NCBI GenBank assembly: GCA_946558465.1
Contig: CAMNTM010000008.1
Span: 62,001-126,000 of the forward strand
Source of the DNA: an uncultured Lachnospiraceae bacterium
GTDB taxonomy: Bacteria; Bacillota; Clostridia; Lachnospirales; Lachnospiraceae
DNA: 64,000 nt
Direction of reading: 5' to 3'
Positions 1-12,600 of this stretch are shown here, one piece after another (the first letter of the stretch is position 1; each line of letters opens with the position of its first letter). The notes beneath the pieces were generated by a model. The model worked only from the letters and a program-made list of their open reading frames with translations, did not search any database and was not told the origin of the DNA. The position numbers and the translations under genes were made by a program.

Positions 1-31
1 CCCCCCCCGGCAGGCTCCGGCTGCATCGCGC

Positions 32-69
32 AAAAACCGCCGCTTTGAGTTTTCCCCAATAGCGGCGGT
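32..69 (-). terminator. Rho-independent terminator downstream of the minus-strand ABC exporter
   Basis: ACCGCCGCT/AGCGGCGGT inverted repeat; on the minus strand the stem is followed by TTTTT. Confidence 0.6.
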
Positions 70-235
70 CTGGTGCAGGCTGGCTCCATTCTTTAGGTGC
101 CGTGTTATTATTCCCTTGTCAGATACGCTAAATCATCTTATAAAACCGTATAATTCATGCGAGCAGCCCGTAATGTATGCCGCCGGCAGGGCAGGTGCGC
201 GGCCGGACGGCAAGCTATGAGCAGCGGCAGTTTTG

Positions 236-1081
236 TCAGCGGATGTCCCGCCTGCAGAAGTCGTGCATGCCGATAAGTGTGGCAGCGGCAAAAAAGACGA
301 TACCTACGCACAGACTTCGAATTACAATTGTTTTGTCAAGCCCTGACATTATGGCATTCATATTTGTGTCAATCAGGTAATTCGATAAGGTTACAGTTTT
401 ATCCAGCACCTTTTTTATAATTACTTCTCCGAGCATGACAGCTAAGGAAATAAATTCCAGAAAGCAGATATTGGCAGCTAAGGAGCCTCCATTCTGCCTC
501 ACCAGCATGCTGAACATGACAAAGACAGAGACATATGCACTACAGAGCAGAAGCTCCAGTCCGATAGAAGCGAAAGCCTCTCCCCAAAATCCGGAGGATA
601 CATCGCCGAAGCCCCACAATGCGGCGGCAGTTAAAGTGGCAGTCAGGGCAAATAAAAGCGTAAAGCAGATTGCTGTGACGACACCGGCAATCAGCTTGGA
701 CAAGTAGATTTTATTCCGGCTGTAATTTTTGGAGGCAATGTTTTTCATCGTGCCGTAATTAAATTCGCTCCCGACAAATAGGGATATTAGAACAGCGATG
801 ATGAGCGTCGTGTTGCCGGTAAAAAATGAAATCAGCTGATTGGAGGCGGACAGCTCTTCGTAGCTTGCGGGAATTCCGTCCATGGAAATATTCACACCGG
901 TTTCTTCCATATTATGCTGTTGTTCCTCCATTTGCGCAGCAAGAGTATCTCCGTTCATCTTATATGTGAAATCAAGAAGAAATACAGTACCGGCGGCAAG
1001 AACAAGATTAAGTACCAGACACACCCAGAAATATCTTGCCTTGCGCAGCTTGTAAAAATCACTTTTTAGTAAATGCTTCAT
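236..1081 (-). CDS. ABC-2 type transporter permease (bacitracin/lantibiotic exporter-like)
   Basis: 281 aa, multiple hydrophobic segments, directly downstream of a BcrA-like ATPase. Confidence 0.8.
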   Translation of the reverse strand: MKHLLKSDFYKLRKARYFWVCLVLNLVLAAGTVFLLDFTYKMNGDTLAAQMEEQQHNMEETGVNISMDGIPASYEELSASNQLISFFTGNTTLIIAVLISLFVGSEFNYGTMKNIASKNYSRNKIYLSKLIAGVVTAICFTLLFALTATLTAAALWGFGDVSSGFWGEAFASIGLELLLCSAYVSVFVMFSMLVRQNGGSLAANICFLEFISLAVMLGEVIIKKVLDKTVTLSNYLIDTNMNAIMSGLDKTIVIRSLCVGIVFFAAATLIGMHDFCRRDIR

Positions 1082-1082
1082 G

Positions 1083-1808
1083 TTAATTTCCTCCTATTTT
1101 CTGTAAAAAGTATTCTTCTAAATCCATATCATGATCTTCGGCTTTGCTGCAGCGTTCCCACAGCTCGTTCTCTGTAAATTCCTCCAGAAGGACTCCGTGG
1201 TGGAGAATGCCGTAGCGGGTTGCAAGCTTAGAAAGTTCTCCCAATATATGACTTGAAATCAGGACGGTAATATGTCTTTCCTTGTTGAGCTTTAGTATCA
1301 GATTACGTATTTCCCGGATTCCTTCGGGGTCCAGACCGTTCGTCGGCTCATCAAGAAGGAGAAGCCTGGGGTTTCCGATGAGAGATACAGCAATTGCCAG
1401 ACGCTGCCGCATGCCCAGTGAAAAATGCTTCGCTTTCTTTGCGCCGGTATCGCCAAGTCCTACAAGGCTTAAGATAGATTCAATCTGAGCAGGGTCTGCA
1501 TCCTGCAGCTTACATTGTGTTATAAGATTTTCTCTGGCAGTCATGCCCGGGTAAAGAGCCGGAGATTCAATAACGGTTCCAATTTCTTTCCGGCCCTGGA
1601 GAAGGTCGGGTTTCCCGAAGAGCAGGATGCTGCCGTCGCTTGGAGACGCCAGTCCGGCTGCCATCCGAATCAGTGTTGTCTTCCCCGCACCATTTTTCCC
1701 GATAAGCCCATATATATCGCCTTCGTAGATGGTCATAGATAAATCACTCAGTACGGTGCGGTGCCCGTAACGTTTTGTCAGATGATTGGTTCTTAGAATC
1801 ACGCTCAT
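1083..1808 (-). CDS. ABC transporter ATP-binding protein (BcrA-like)
   Basis: Walker A GKNGAGKTTL, signature FSLGMRQRLAIA, Walker B LLLDEPTNGLD. Confidence 0.92.
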   Translation of the reverse strand: MSVILRTNHLTKRYGHRTVLSDLSMTIYEGDIYGLIGKNGAGKTTLIRMAAGLASPSDGSILLFGKPDLLQGRKEIGTVIESPALYPGMTARENLITQCKLQDADPAQIESILSLVGLGDTGAKKAKHFSLGMRQRLAIAVSLIGNPRLLLLDEPTNGLDPEGIREIRNLILKLNKERHITVLISSHILGELSKLATRYGILHHGVLLEEFTENELWERCSKAEDHDMDLEEYFLQKIGGN

Positions 1809-2026
1809 AGTAGTCCTCCTGTCATGTGTATTAATGTATTATTGTATTAACTGACTAGTACAATAATATAATAGATGCAGGTTATTTGTCAAGTAGAATT
1901 TGGAAGGAAGCCGTAATTTTTAAAACGATGGAAGAAAAGGAGATTTTTAAGCATAAAAGCAGTAGTTGTGTTTTTTAATTATAGATTGTATAATAGAGAC
2001 ATAGCTTTATGGTGGAGGGAAAAAAG

Positions 2027-2965
2027 ATGGATGTACAAATTGAAAATGTTATGCCGGATGGTTTTCGTCTGGAAAGACAGTTGAATGTAATGCATGGGAT
2101 GTACAATGGAATCGTGGTTCTGGTAATACCTGAAAGGGAGAGAAATCAGTACCAGGTACAGCTTCATGTAAAAGTGGAAAACAGTCTGGCAAAACAGCAG
2201 TTTCTGGACTATCTCGGGGCGCTGAGACAGATCTATTCCTGTGTCGTCTATGCCGGCTATAATGGAATGGATACCGTTTCTCTGAGCATACAGTCCGAGG
2301 AGCAGAAAGATAAGGATAATCTGGATGAAGTTATATCTTCCGTTACTGCAAAATGTACGCAGTACGGATTGCATAGCTGCTGTACTTACTGTAAAAGTGT
2401 GGAGACCTTAAATACGGCTTCAGTAGACGGTGTTCCGGTGCTGCTTTGTCAGAATTGTCTGACACGTACGATGAGTGAGGCGAATGAACAGGCACATAAA
2501 AAGGAAAATATTCCGCTTGGTATACTGGGCGCGGCAATAGGAGTTCTGCTGGGAGCAGTGCTGTGGGTGATTATCGGACAAGTCGGCTTTATTGCCGGAA
2601 TTGCGGGCTACGTTATTGTCCTGTGCGGGATGAAGGGGTATCAGATGCTTGGAAAGGGCATGTCAAAGGCTGGGGTTGTCATTTGCGTGTTTCTCTCTGC
2701 ACTTGTGATCATAGGAGCAGAGTATGTATCATTGGGATTGATTGTATATAAGGAGCTGAAAGATGTCTCTTTGTATTCTGTGTCTATGGGGGATGCATTC
2801 GGCATGGTCCCGATGCTGCTTGAAGAGCCGGAGGTTATCGGAGGTGTAGTGAAGGATTTGGCTGTAGGCTATATTCTGGCGGTGTGGGCAAGCTTTTCCC
2901 TGGTGAGAAGCCAGTGGAAGCTGGCCGGGCAGGAGGCAAAGACAAAAACGGTTGTAAGATTTTGA
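2027..2965 (+). CDS. hypothetical membrane protein with CxxC zinc-ribbon-like segment
   Basis: ORF with CTYC...CQNC followed by several TM segments; RBS-like GGAGGG before ATG 2027. Confidence 0.6.
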   Translation: MDVQIENVMPDGFRLERQLNVMHGMYNGIVVLVIPERERNQYQVQLHVKVENSLAKQQFLDYLGALRQIYSCVVYAGYNGMDTVSLSIQSEEQKDKDNLDEVISSVTAKCTQYGLHSCCTYCKSVETLNTASVDGVPVLLCQNCLTRTMSEANEQAHKKENIPLGILGAAIGVLLGAVLWVIIGQVGFIAGIAGYVIVLCGMKGYQMLGKGMSKAGVVICVFLSALVIIGAEYVSLGLIVYKELKDVSLYSVSMGDAFGMVPMLLEEPEVIGGVVKDLAVGYILAVWASFSLVRSQWKLAGQEAKTKTVVRF

Positions 2966-3006
2966 AAAGTATAGAAAAAGTATGATAAAGCAGGAGGGAA
3001 CGTACA

Positions 3007-3300
3007 ATGAAGGTTTATGATTCAGTAAAAAAGGAAGAGCTGGAGGTTGACGGAACAAAGGGATTGATTGAGCTCATGAGAAACGGACGTCAGGTTGATT
3101 TATACCTTAAGGAAAAGAAATCCGATGCAGACGGATATATGAGCTGGGATGTAGAGCACTGGTCCAGCATTGATGTAAAGAGATTCATCCGCTGTTATTC
3201 ACTGGAAGGAAGAGTATTGGGAGAATCTACAGGACATAATATTTATGATCTGGAAAATGAGTTCAAGCCTGAGGAGGCAGAAAAGGTTGAACTGAGCTGA
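3007..3300 (+). CDS. conserved hypothetical protein (97 aa)
   Basis: ORF with upstream RBS (aggaggg). Confidence 0.5.
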   Translation: MKVYDSVKKEELEVDGTKGLIELMRNGRQVDLYLKEKKSDADGYMSWDVEHWSSIDVKRFIRCYSLEGRVLGESTGHNIYDLENEFKPEEAEKVELS

Positions 3301-3373
3301 TGTGTTAATTTTTTTGGAAATCCTCCGATATAAAAGTTAAGAATAAAAACAGAAGGAAAACGGCGGTATCATT

Positions 3374-4333
3374 ATGAAGATATATGGGGATTACACATTT
3401 TTGCTTGACAGGCTGAATATTAAAAATTGTTCTCAGATCGAGAGCTTTAAAAATGGTACAAAGATTGTACAGTTTGCCGATGAATTTATAGAGAAGCAGA
3501 AGACGATCTCGAAGGATGAGGTTACGATCTCAAAAGACGGACTGAACTACATGAAAGATGCGCTGTCAGACATAAGTTTTCAGACAGGAATTGAGCATGG
3601 AGAGGAAAGAGCAGTACTGATGACAGGCAAAAGCATGTCACTTATGGATGGGATATGCAGAAGTTACATACTTGACCGGCTTGATGACAGCAATGCCGAC
3701 GGAATAAGCAGAAAACTTTATAATGAGCTGAGGAGCCGGTATCAGGCGGAGCTGGCGGGAAAAGAAAAGCAGGATATGACAGATCACGCTGAAAGTCTGG
3801 TAAGTGCGTTTGGTTCTATATATAAAAGTATTATTGACGGGCATGCAGACGGTTCAAGGGAGGTTTGGACTTTCGATGACAGCATCGGAGGAGATTTTGC
3901 CGGTGTAGAGTTTGAGATAGACGGTCAGCCTGTACGCTATCGGAGACTTTCAGCAGAGGAAGAGCTGGAGCATCTGAAAAAAACCTTTGACCGGCTTTCG
4001 GAGGATATCGGAAAGGAGCTTGCCGCCGCGTCCGATGCGGATACTGCGGCAGCGGCACAGGATTCTCTTAAGGAGGAAGACTTCTGGAAGGATGTAGATA
4101 CATTTCTAAAGGAGGTACGTGTATTTTTGGATAGGCTTGAGGCTGAGCTGAATAAGCTGAACAAAAAGGACGAAAAAAAGATTGATATCGGGGGGCGTAT
4201 AGCGGCGGAGTCTGAGATGCACGGCATACAGACGGCAGCCAGAGGAAAACGGGAGGCACAGTATGCGAATTACAGGAAGATGAGCAATATGATGTCAGAT
4301 GTACAGACGCTTCTGGGAAGTATCAGAGCATGA
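3374..4333 (+). CDS. hypothetical protein, coiled-coil rich
   Basis: 319 aa ORF with RBS (aaggaaaacgg); charged helical C-terminus. Confidence 0.55.
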   Translation: MKIYGDYTFLLDRLNIKNCSQIESFKNGTKIVQFADEFIEKQKTISKDEVTISKDGLNYMKDALSDISFQTGIEHGEERAVLMTGKSMSLMDGICRSYILDRLDDSNADGISRKLYNELRSRYQAELAGKEKQDMTDHAESLVSAFGSIYKSIIDGHADGSREVWTFDDSIGGDFAGVEFEIDGQPVRYRRLSAEEELEHLKKTFDRLSEDIGKELAAASDADTAAAAQDSLKEEDFWKDVDTFLKEVRVFLDRLEAELNKLNKKDEKKIDIGGRIAAESEMHGIQTAARGKREAQYANYRKMSNMMSDVQTLLGSIRA

Positions 4334-4347
4334 TTTAAGGTTAAAGG

Positions 4348-4390
4348 GCCGGAGATACAGGGCGGATTGCCGCATGTATTTCCGGCTTTT
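4348..4390 (+). terminator. Rho-independent terminator
   Basis: GCCGGAGATACA...TGTATTTCCGGC stem followed by TTTT. Confidence 0.65.
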
Positions 4391-4445
4391 GCAGTATAGG
4401 CCGAAAACATCTGAAAAAACGTTCATAAAAAAAGTATAAACTATG

Positions 4446-4474
4446 TTGACAAAAGCAAATCATAGTGTTAAATT
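4446..4474 (+). promoter_or_regulatory. sigma-A promoter of hrcA operon
   Basis: TTGACA, 17 nt spacer, TAAATT, immediately upstream of CIRCE. Confidence 0.7.
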
Positions 4475-4488
4475 AGTATTCGAAGATG

Positions 4489-4515
4489 TTAGCACTCGAA
4501 TATAAAGAGTGCTAA
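4489..4515 (+). promoter_or_regulatory. CIRCE operator (HrcA binding site)
   Basis: TTAGCACTC-N9-GAGTGCTAA, exact consensus inverted repeat. Confidence 0.97.
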
Positions 4516-4541
4516 CAGACAAATCCGAAAGGAGGAGGCAG

Positions 4542-5582
4542 ATGGTATCAGAGCATGGTCTTAATGACAGGAAGCTGAAGATTCTTCACGCGATTATCCG
4601 AACCTATCTTGAGACAGGCGAGCCGGTGGGTTCAAGGACGATTTCCAAGTACACGGACTTGAATCTGAGTTCAGCAACAATCCGAAATGAGATGTCTGAT
4701 TTAGAGGAGCTGGGCTATATCATGCAGCCTCATACGTCGGCAGGACGTATCCCTTCGGATAAAGGTTACCGGCTTTATGTCGATATGCTGATGGAGGAGA
4801 AAGAGCAGGAATTGACTGAGCGTCAGGAACAGATGCTTGAGAAAGCGGATAAGATGGAGCATCTTCTGAAGCAGGTGGCAAAGGTGCTGGCAAGCAGCAC
4901 AAATTATGCGACGATGGTTTCTACGCCTGTGAATAATGCAAATAAATTGAAATTCATTCAGCTGTCTATGGTGGATGATGAGCAGGTTATTGCCGTGATT
5001 GTGCTTGGAGGCAATGTAATCAAAAATAAGATTATCCGTATAGATGAGCCTCTCAGCAATGAAAATCTTTTAAAGCTTAATATGCTTCTTAATACGACTC
5101 TGAACGGCATGTCGATTGAAGAGATTAATCTGGGTTTGATTGCAAGACTCAAGGAGCAGGCAGGTATACACAGTGAGGTGATTGGAAATGTGCTGGATGC
5201 AGTAGCCGATGTGATACAGGTAGATGAGGATATGCAGATATACACAAGCGGTACGACGAATATCTTCAAATATCCGGAGCTGTCTGATAAGCAGAGTGCA
5301 CAGGAGATTATCAGTGCATTTGAAGAAAAGCAGCAGCTTACCGAGCTTGTGACGCAGACATTGTCACAGGAGGATAATACCGGGATTCAAGTATATATCG
5401 GAGACGAGACGCCGGTTCAGAATATGAAGGACTGCAGCGTTGTTACGGCAACCTATGAATTGGGCGACGGCATGAAGGGAACGATAGGTATTGTAGGACC
5501 AAAAAGAATGGATTATGAGCATGTGCTGAAGTCGATGAAGCGGCTGCAAAATGAGCTGGATCAGATGTTTCATAAGAATTAA
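4542..5582 (+). CDS. hrcA: heat-inducible transcription repressor HrcA
   Basis: LNDRKLKILHAIIRTYLETGEPVGSRTISKY; CIRCE upstream; followed by grpE-dnaK-dnaJ; ATG 4542 has RBS ggaggagg (track GTG 4509 lies inside CIRCE). Confidence 0.97.
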   Translation: MVSEHGLNDRKLKILHAIIRTYLETGEPVGSRTISKYTDLNLSSATIRNEMSDLEELGYIMQPHTSAGRIPSDKGYRLYVDMLMEEKEQELTERQEQMLEKADKMEHLLKQVAKVLASSTNYATMVSTPVNNANKLKFIQLSMVDDEQVIAVIVLGGNVIKNKIIRIDEPLSNENLLKLNMLLNTTLNGMSIEEINLGLIARLKEQAGIHSEVIGNVLDAVADVIQVDEDMQIYTSGTTNIFKYPELSDKQSAQEIISAFEEKQQLTELVTQTLSQEDNTGIQVYIGDETPVQNMKDCSVVTATYELGDGMKGTIGIVGPKRMDYEHVLKSMKRLQNELDQMFHKN

Positions 5583-5607
5583 TGAAAGAGGAAAGGTGGC
5601 ATAACTC

Positions 5608-8222
<2,615 letters not shown>

Positions 8223-8247
8223 GTCTTAAAAGATATTAGGGACTGTT

Positions 8248-8306
8248 CCGCGGAATCCGGCGGCCGGAAAACCTTAAACGGTGTTTCCAGAGGCCGGGTC
8301 CCGCGG
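8248..8306 (+). other. large nested stem-loop in the dnaK-dnaJ intergenic region
   Basis: CCGCGG/CCGCGG, CCGGC and GGAAA/TTTCC arms nested over 59 nt. Confidence 0.6.
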
Positions 8307-8371
8307 TGCTTTCATGCCCTGATGGTGTGCCGAGAGGTACATGTGGGTTTTGGAAAGGAAAGGGATAAATT

Positions 8372-9568
8372 ATGGCAGAATCAAAACGCGATTATTATGA
8401 GGTTCTCGGCGTCGGTAAGGATGCCGATGACGCTGCTTTAAAAAAAGCATACAGACAGGTTGCCAAAAAATATCATCCTGACATGAATCCGGGAGATGCA
8501 GAGGCCGAGAAAAAATTTAAGGAGGCCTCTGAAGCATATGCGGTGCTCAGTGATCCGGAAAAACGCCGCCAGTATGACCAATTTGGCCACGCCGCGTTTG
8601 AAGGCGGTGCCGGCGGTGCGGGAGGATTCGGAGGCTTTGATTTCAGCGGAGCGGATTTCAGCGATATTTTCGGTGATATTTTCGGTGATTTGTTCGGAGG
8701 CGGAAGAAGAGGCCGTGCAAGCCAGGGACCGATGAAGGGCATGAATATCCGGAAGAGCGTAAGAATTACGTTTGAGGAGGCTGTGTTCGGCTGTGAGAAA
8801 GAACTGGATGTTGTGCTGAAGGATTCCTGCCCGAAATGCGGCGGCACAGGAGCAAAGCCGGGGACCTCACCGGAAACCTGCCCGAAATGCGGCGGCAAGG
8901 GCCAGGTTGTGTATACGCAGCAGTCCTTTTTCGGCACGGTACAGAACGTACAGACCTGTCCGGATTGTCATGGGACTGGTAAAATTGTTCGTGAGAAATG
9001 CTCAGACTGCGGCGGAACCGGCTATGTCTCCAACAGAAAAAAGATATCTGTATCAATTCCGGCAGGAATTGACAACGGGCAGAGTGTGCGGATCCGGGAA
9101 AAGGGCGAGCCGGGAGTAAACGGAGGACCGAGAGGAGACCTTCTGGTGGAGGTTGTGGTTTCCCGTCATCCGATTTTCCAGCGCCAGGATATGCATATTT
9201 TCTCGACGGTGCCGATTTCATTTGCTCAGGCAGCTCTGGGAGCGGACATCCGAATCAAGACGGTTGACGGAGAGGTAATCTATAATGTGAAGGCAGGTAC
9301 CAAGACGGATACGAAGGTACGGCTGAAGGGAAAGGGAGTTCCTTCCGTGCGGAATTCGCAGGTACGCGGGGACCATTATGTAACGCTTGTAATCCAGACG
9401 CCGGAACGTCTGAGTGCGGATGCGAAAGAAGCTTTGAGGCGGTTCGACGAGCTGACAGGGAATACATTAAATGCCGCTTCAGGCAGCGGAAACAGTGGAG
9501 GCAGCGAGAAAAGCGGAAAAAAGAAAAAGGGATTTATGGATAAGATGAAAGAGGCCTTTGATGATTAA
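8372..9568 (+). CDS. dnaJ: molecular chaperone DnaJ
   Basis: J domain with HPD, G/F region, four CxxCxGxG-type zinc repeats. Confidence 0.99.
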   Translation: MAESKRDYYEVLGVGKDADDAALKKAYRQVAKKYHPDMNPGDAEAEKKFKEASEAYAVLSDPEKRRQYDQFGHAAFEGGAGGAGGFGGFDFSGADFSDIFGDIFGDLFGGGRRGRASQGPMKGMNIRKSVRITFEEAVFGCEKELDVVLKDSCPKCGGTGAKPGTSPETCPKCGGKGQVVYTQQSFFGTVQNVQTCPDCHGTGKIVREKCSDCGGTGYVSNRKKISVSIPAGIDNGQSVRIREKGEPGVNGGPRGDLLVEVVVSRHPIFQRQDMHIFSTVPISFAQAALGADIRIKTVDGEVIYNVKAGTKTDTKVRLKGKGVPSVRNSQVRGDHYVTLVIQTPERLSADAKEALRRFDELTGNTLNAASGSGNSGGSEKSGKKKKGFMDKMKEAFDD

Positions 9569-9587
9569 TCATCAGAGGTCTTTTTTT
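9551..9587 (+). terminator. Rho-independent terminator overlapping the dnaJ stop
   Basis: GAGGCCTTTGATGAT-TA-ATCATCAGAGGTC followed by T7. Confidence 0.85.
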
Positions 9588-9667
9588 CCCTTGTCACTTT
9601 TCATAGTTAAATGTATAATGTAATTGTAGAAAGATTTTGAAATTTTGAGGAAGGGGAGGTGAAAAGT

Positions 9668-11500
9668 ATGAAATTTAAAAATCAGATTTTAAATCGTTTA
9701 TTCGGAGACAGACCGGAGGAAGCGGATAAAGAGAATGTGCAGCAGGCGGAAGAAGAGAAGATAAAAGAGGCTTCGGAGCCGGCAGAGGAAGTAAGTAAGC
9801 CAGAGCTGCCGCCGCTTATACCGGGAGAGATGGAATTTACAGATGAAGAGGCGGTTAATCAGCTGTATGCTGCGTGGACCGGAGCGCTGGAGGCGCCGGC
9901 AGTATTTCGTCTGAAGCTGGAGGGAGCCGGAGAACTGGGGTTTATCAGCCCGGATCAGGAGTCGGCACGGATAAAGAGGGAAATCAGTATAACAGCCAAA
10001 GCCCGTTTAAAGGAAGCTGTACCGGATGAGCCGAAGCTCATTGCGGGTGAGGAGCATCCGGAGCCTGTCAAAAATCAGGAGGACGGTGGAAATACGGAAT
10101 ATATGGAGAGCAGTGAAGCTGTTGAGAATGAAGAAACGGAAGAAATTCCACCAGTAAGTATCGATGCGCTGCCGATGGTATTTGTGTCATCGAATAAGCT
10201 GGCGGCGTGGATACTCGTATTTCCTCCGGTCGGTGAAGGGAAACCGGCGGACGGAGAGCTTCTTGAGAGAGCGCTTAAGGAAAAAGGAGTTTCTTTTGGT
10301 ACAGATGAGGAGCTTTTAAAGAAGCTTCCAGAAGAGGGCGACTGTTATTTTCGTCTGATTCTGGCAGCGAAAGGACAGCCGGCAGCAGATGGAAAGGACG
10401 GCTATGTTGAGGATTTCTTTTCACGAGCGGAGAGACGGGAGCTTGCAATGGATGAGTCGGGCCGGATAGATTATACTTCTCTGAATATTATACAGAGTGC
10501 AGAAGAGGGGCAGGTAATCTGTCAGGCTATTCCGCCGGGCGAAGGAGTGCCGGGAAGAAATGTTTTGAATCAGGAGCTTCCGGCGAAGGCCGGGAAGGCG
10601 GCGGTGCTGCCCAAAGGCCGTAACACGGAGATCAGTGAAGATGGAAGTAAGCTTCTGGCATCCCGGGCCGGCAGGGTAGAGTTCAGCGGCCGGAGTTTTA
10701 ATGTAAAATATTCGATGGATATTTCGGGAGATGTGGATTATTCTACCGGAAATATTAATTTTCTGGGAGACGTGCATATCAGCGGTGATGTCAGGAGCGG
10801 TTTTAGTGTAAGGTCCGTAGGGGATATTACTGTGGAAGGTGTAGTGGAGGCCAGCAATGTTGAGGCCGGAGGCGACTTAAGGGTAGCGAACGGTGTCCTG
10901 GGGGATACGGAGACGATTATTCGGTCGCATCATAATATTTATGCAAAATTCCTTGAAAACAGCATTATCCATGTAAGGGGAAACCTATATGCGGACAGCC
11001 TTGTCAATTGTGAGGTATATTGTGACGGAGAGGTTCATATCTGTTCCGGCAGAGGTACAATTATAGGCGGAGAGATTCGTGCCGCGCACAGTGTTAATGC
11101 CAAGATTATCGGTTCTAAATCCGAAAGCCCTACGGCAGTCTTTTTAGGAAGTCATCCGTTTATTGATTTCGAGAAGGATTTTATTCTGCGGAAGATAGAA
11201 GATATGGAAAATGAGCTGGAGCAGCTTGAACGTCAGCCGGACAGTCCGGCCAGAACACAACGGCTGGGAAAGCTTAAGCTGGATTTGTCTGTGGGCAGGA
11301 TGAAGCTGGGACAGTTTGACAAGGATTTGGAAAAAGAGAAGAAAAAAATGGAAGACGAGGGAGTAGAAAAATGCAGGTTGAAGTGTGATCTTGCATATCC
11401 CGGATTGGCGCTGACCATTGGTAAGGAGACACTTCAGCTGACACAGGAGACCAGTATGTGTAATGGACGACTGGCAGCCGGAGAGATTTATCTGCTGTAG
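9668..11500 (+). CDS. FapA/DUF342 family polymer-forming protein
   Basis: DUF342-like repeats (ISGDVDYSTGNINFLGDVHISGDVRSGFSVRSVGDITVEGVVEAS); RBS ggggaggtg. Confidence 0.8.
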   Translation: MKFKNQILNRLFGDRPEEADKENVQQAEEEKIKEASEPAEEVSKPELPPLIPGEMEFTDEEAVNQLYAAWTGALEAPAVFRLKLEGAGELGFISPDQESARIKREISITAKARLKEAVPDEPKLIAGEEHPEPVKNQEDGGNTEYMESSEAVENEETEEIPPVSIDALPMVFVSSNKLAAWILVFPPVGEGKPADGELLERALKEKGVSFGTDEELLKKLPEEGDCYFRLILAAKGQPAADGKDGYVEDFFSRAERRELAMDESGRIDYTSLNIIQSAEEGQVICQAIPPGEGVPGRNVLNQELPAKAGKAAVLPKGRNTEISEDGSKLLASRAGRVEFSGRSFNVKYSMDISGDVDYSTGNINFLGDVHISGDVRSGFSVRSVGDITVEGVVEASNVEAGGDLRVANGVLGDTETIIRSHHNIYAKFLENSIIHVRGNLYADSLVNCEVYCDGEVHICSGRGTIIGGEIRAAHSVNAKIIGSKSESPTAVFLGSHPFIDFEKDFILRKIEDMENELEQLERQPDSPARTQRLGKLKLDLSVGRMKLGQFDKDLEKEKKKMEDEGVEKCRLKCDLAYPGLALTIGKETLQLTQETSMCNGRLAAGEIYLL

Positions 11501-11525
11501 CCGGTAAGTTTATGGGGGAATCTGT

Positions 11526-11990
11526 ATGGATGTAGTAATGCACAGTAAGGGTATGGAGGATATATTTGATCAGGTAATCCGAAGAGTGACAAAGCAGACA
11601 GGCGGTATTTCTCTGTATCGGAGAGAGCTTTTACCTGCGGAAAGGGTATGTACGGTTTTTGTTGTTTTTGATAAGGGTTTTCGGATGGGTATATCACTTT
11701 GTGCAGAGGAGATTTTTTTTACCAGGCTTACACAGTATATGATGCAGGAAGATACAGCTGTCCCTCAGGACATAGAGGACTTTACTAAGGAATATTTTAA
11801 TGTATTGTGCGGAGAGATTTCCTATCGGCTGTTTCAAGCGGCTGATATAGCATCGCGTTTTAAAATACCAGAATTTCGGTACGGATTTTATAAGCCGGAA
11901 AATTATAGGGAATATTTTGCCGTCAGTTATATTAGTGACGAAAATGAACATGTACGTCTTACAATGATGCGTCATGAAAATTTGGAATGA
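11526..11990 (+). CDS. CheX/CheC-like chemotaxis phosphatase family protein
   Basis: 154 aa with a KEYFN (ExxN) motif and CheX-like hydrophobic pattern; followed by a CheY-like gene. Confidence 0.6.
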   Translation: MDVVMHSKGMEDIFDQVIRRVTKQTGGISLYRRELLPAERVCTVFVVFDKGFRMGISLCAEEIFFTRLTQYMMQEDTAVPQDIEDFTKEYFNVLCGEISYRLFQAADIASRFKIPEFRYGFYKPENYREYFAVSYISDENEHVRLTMMRHENLE

Positions 11991-12062
11991 GCCGGCAGAG
12001 GAAGGTCTGCCGGTCTCATAAACAGTGAAGATACAGCTACATTGTGGAAAGGAGGGATTCTT

Positions 12063-12431
12063 ATGGGAAAACGGCTTATGGTGGTAGATGATTCCCGGGT
12101 AGTGCTGCTCCAGATGCAGAAGCTTTTGGAGGGCACGGAATTTGAAGTGGCAGGCTACTGCCGGGATGGGGAAGAAGCACTTGACCTGTATGGTAAGATT
12201 CAGCCGGATATCGTGACGATGGATATCATTATGCCCGGAATGGACGGGCTGGAGACTGCTGAGGCAATTTTAGAGGATGACCCGGAAGCAAAAATTGTCA
12301 TGGTATCTTCTCTGGCCTATGACGGTACGATCCGCGAGGCTGAGGGGCTTGGAGTTAAGGCCTTTGTCTACAAGCCAATTGAAAAATCGGATTTGCTTGA
12401 CGCACTGGAAAAAGCGTCTGAAGAGTCATAG
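12063..12431 (+). CDS. CheY-like single-domain response regulator
   Basis: VVDDSRVV, TMDIIMPGMDG, MVSSLA, VYKPI receiver motifs; ATG with RBS ggaggg. Confidence 0.9.
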   Translation: MGKRLMVVDDSRVVLLQMQKLLEGTEFEVAGYCRDGEEALDLYGKIQPDIVTMDIIMPGMDGLETAEAILEDDPEAKIVMVSSLAYDGTIREAEGLGVKAFVYKPIEKSDLLDALEKASEES

Positions 12432-12479
12432 CTTCCACAAAAGAGATGACGGAAGAAAAGACTGTCACAATGTAAAAAT

Positions 12480-12532
12480 AAAGGATATTGTAAAGGGTTC
12501 TGTACATATCGGTCAGCTTTACAATATCCTTT
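12480..12532. terminator. long stem-loop, probable bidirectional terminator between cheY-like and ABC permease genes
   Basis: 16 bp perfect inverted repeat AAAGGATATTGTAAAG/CTTTACAATATCCTTT, 21 nt loop. Confidence 0.55.
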
Positions 12533-12600
12533 GTTATCTCCTGTTATTTTTGTGCAGGTGCCGAGTCAGACGGACATGCCAGTACATTTGAGCGGATGTT

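Noticed and set aside
4509-4541. GTG start of the hrcA ORF in the track
   Set aside because: Lies inside the CIRCE right arm; ATG 4542 has the proper RBS
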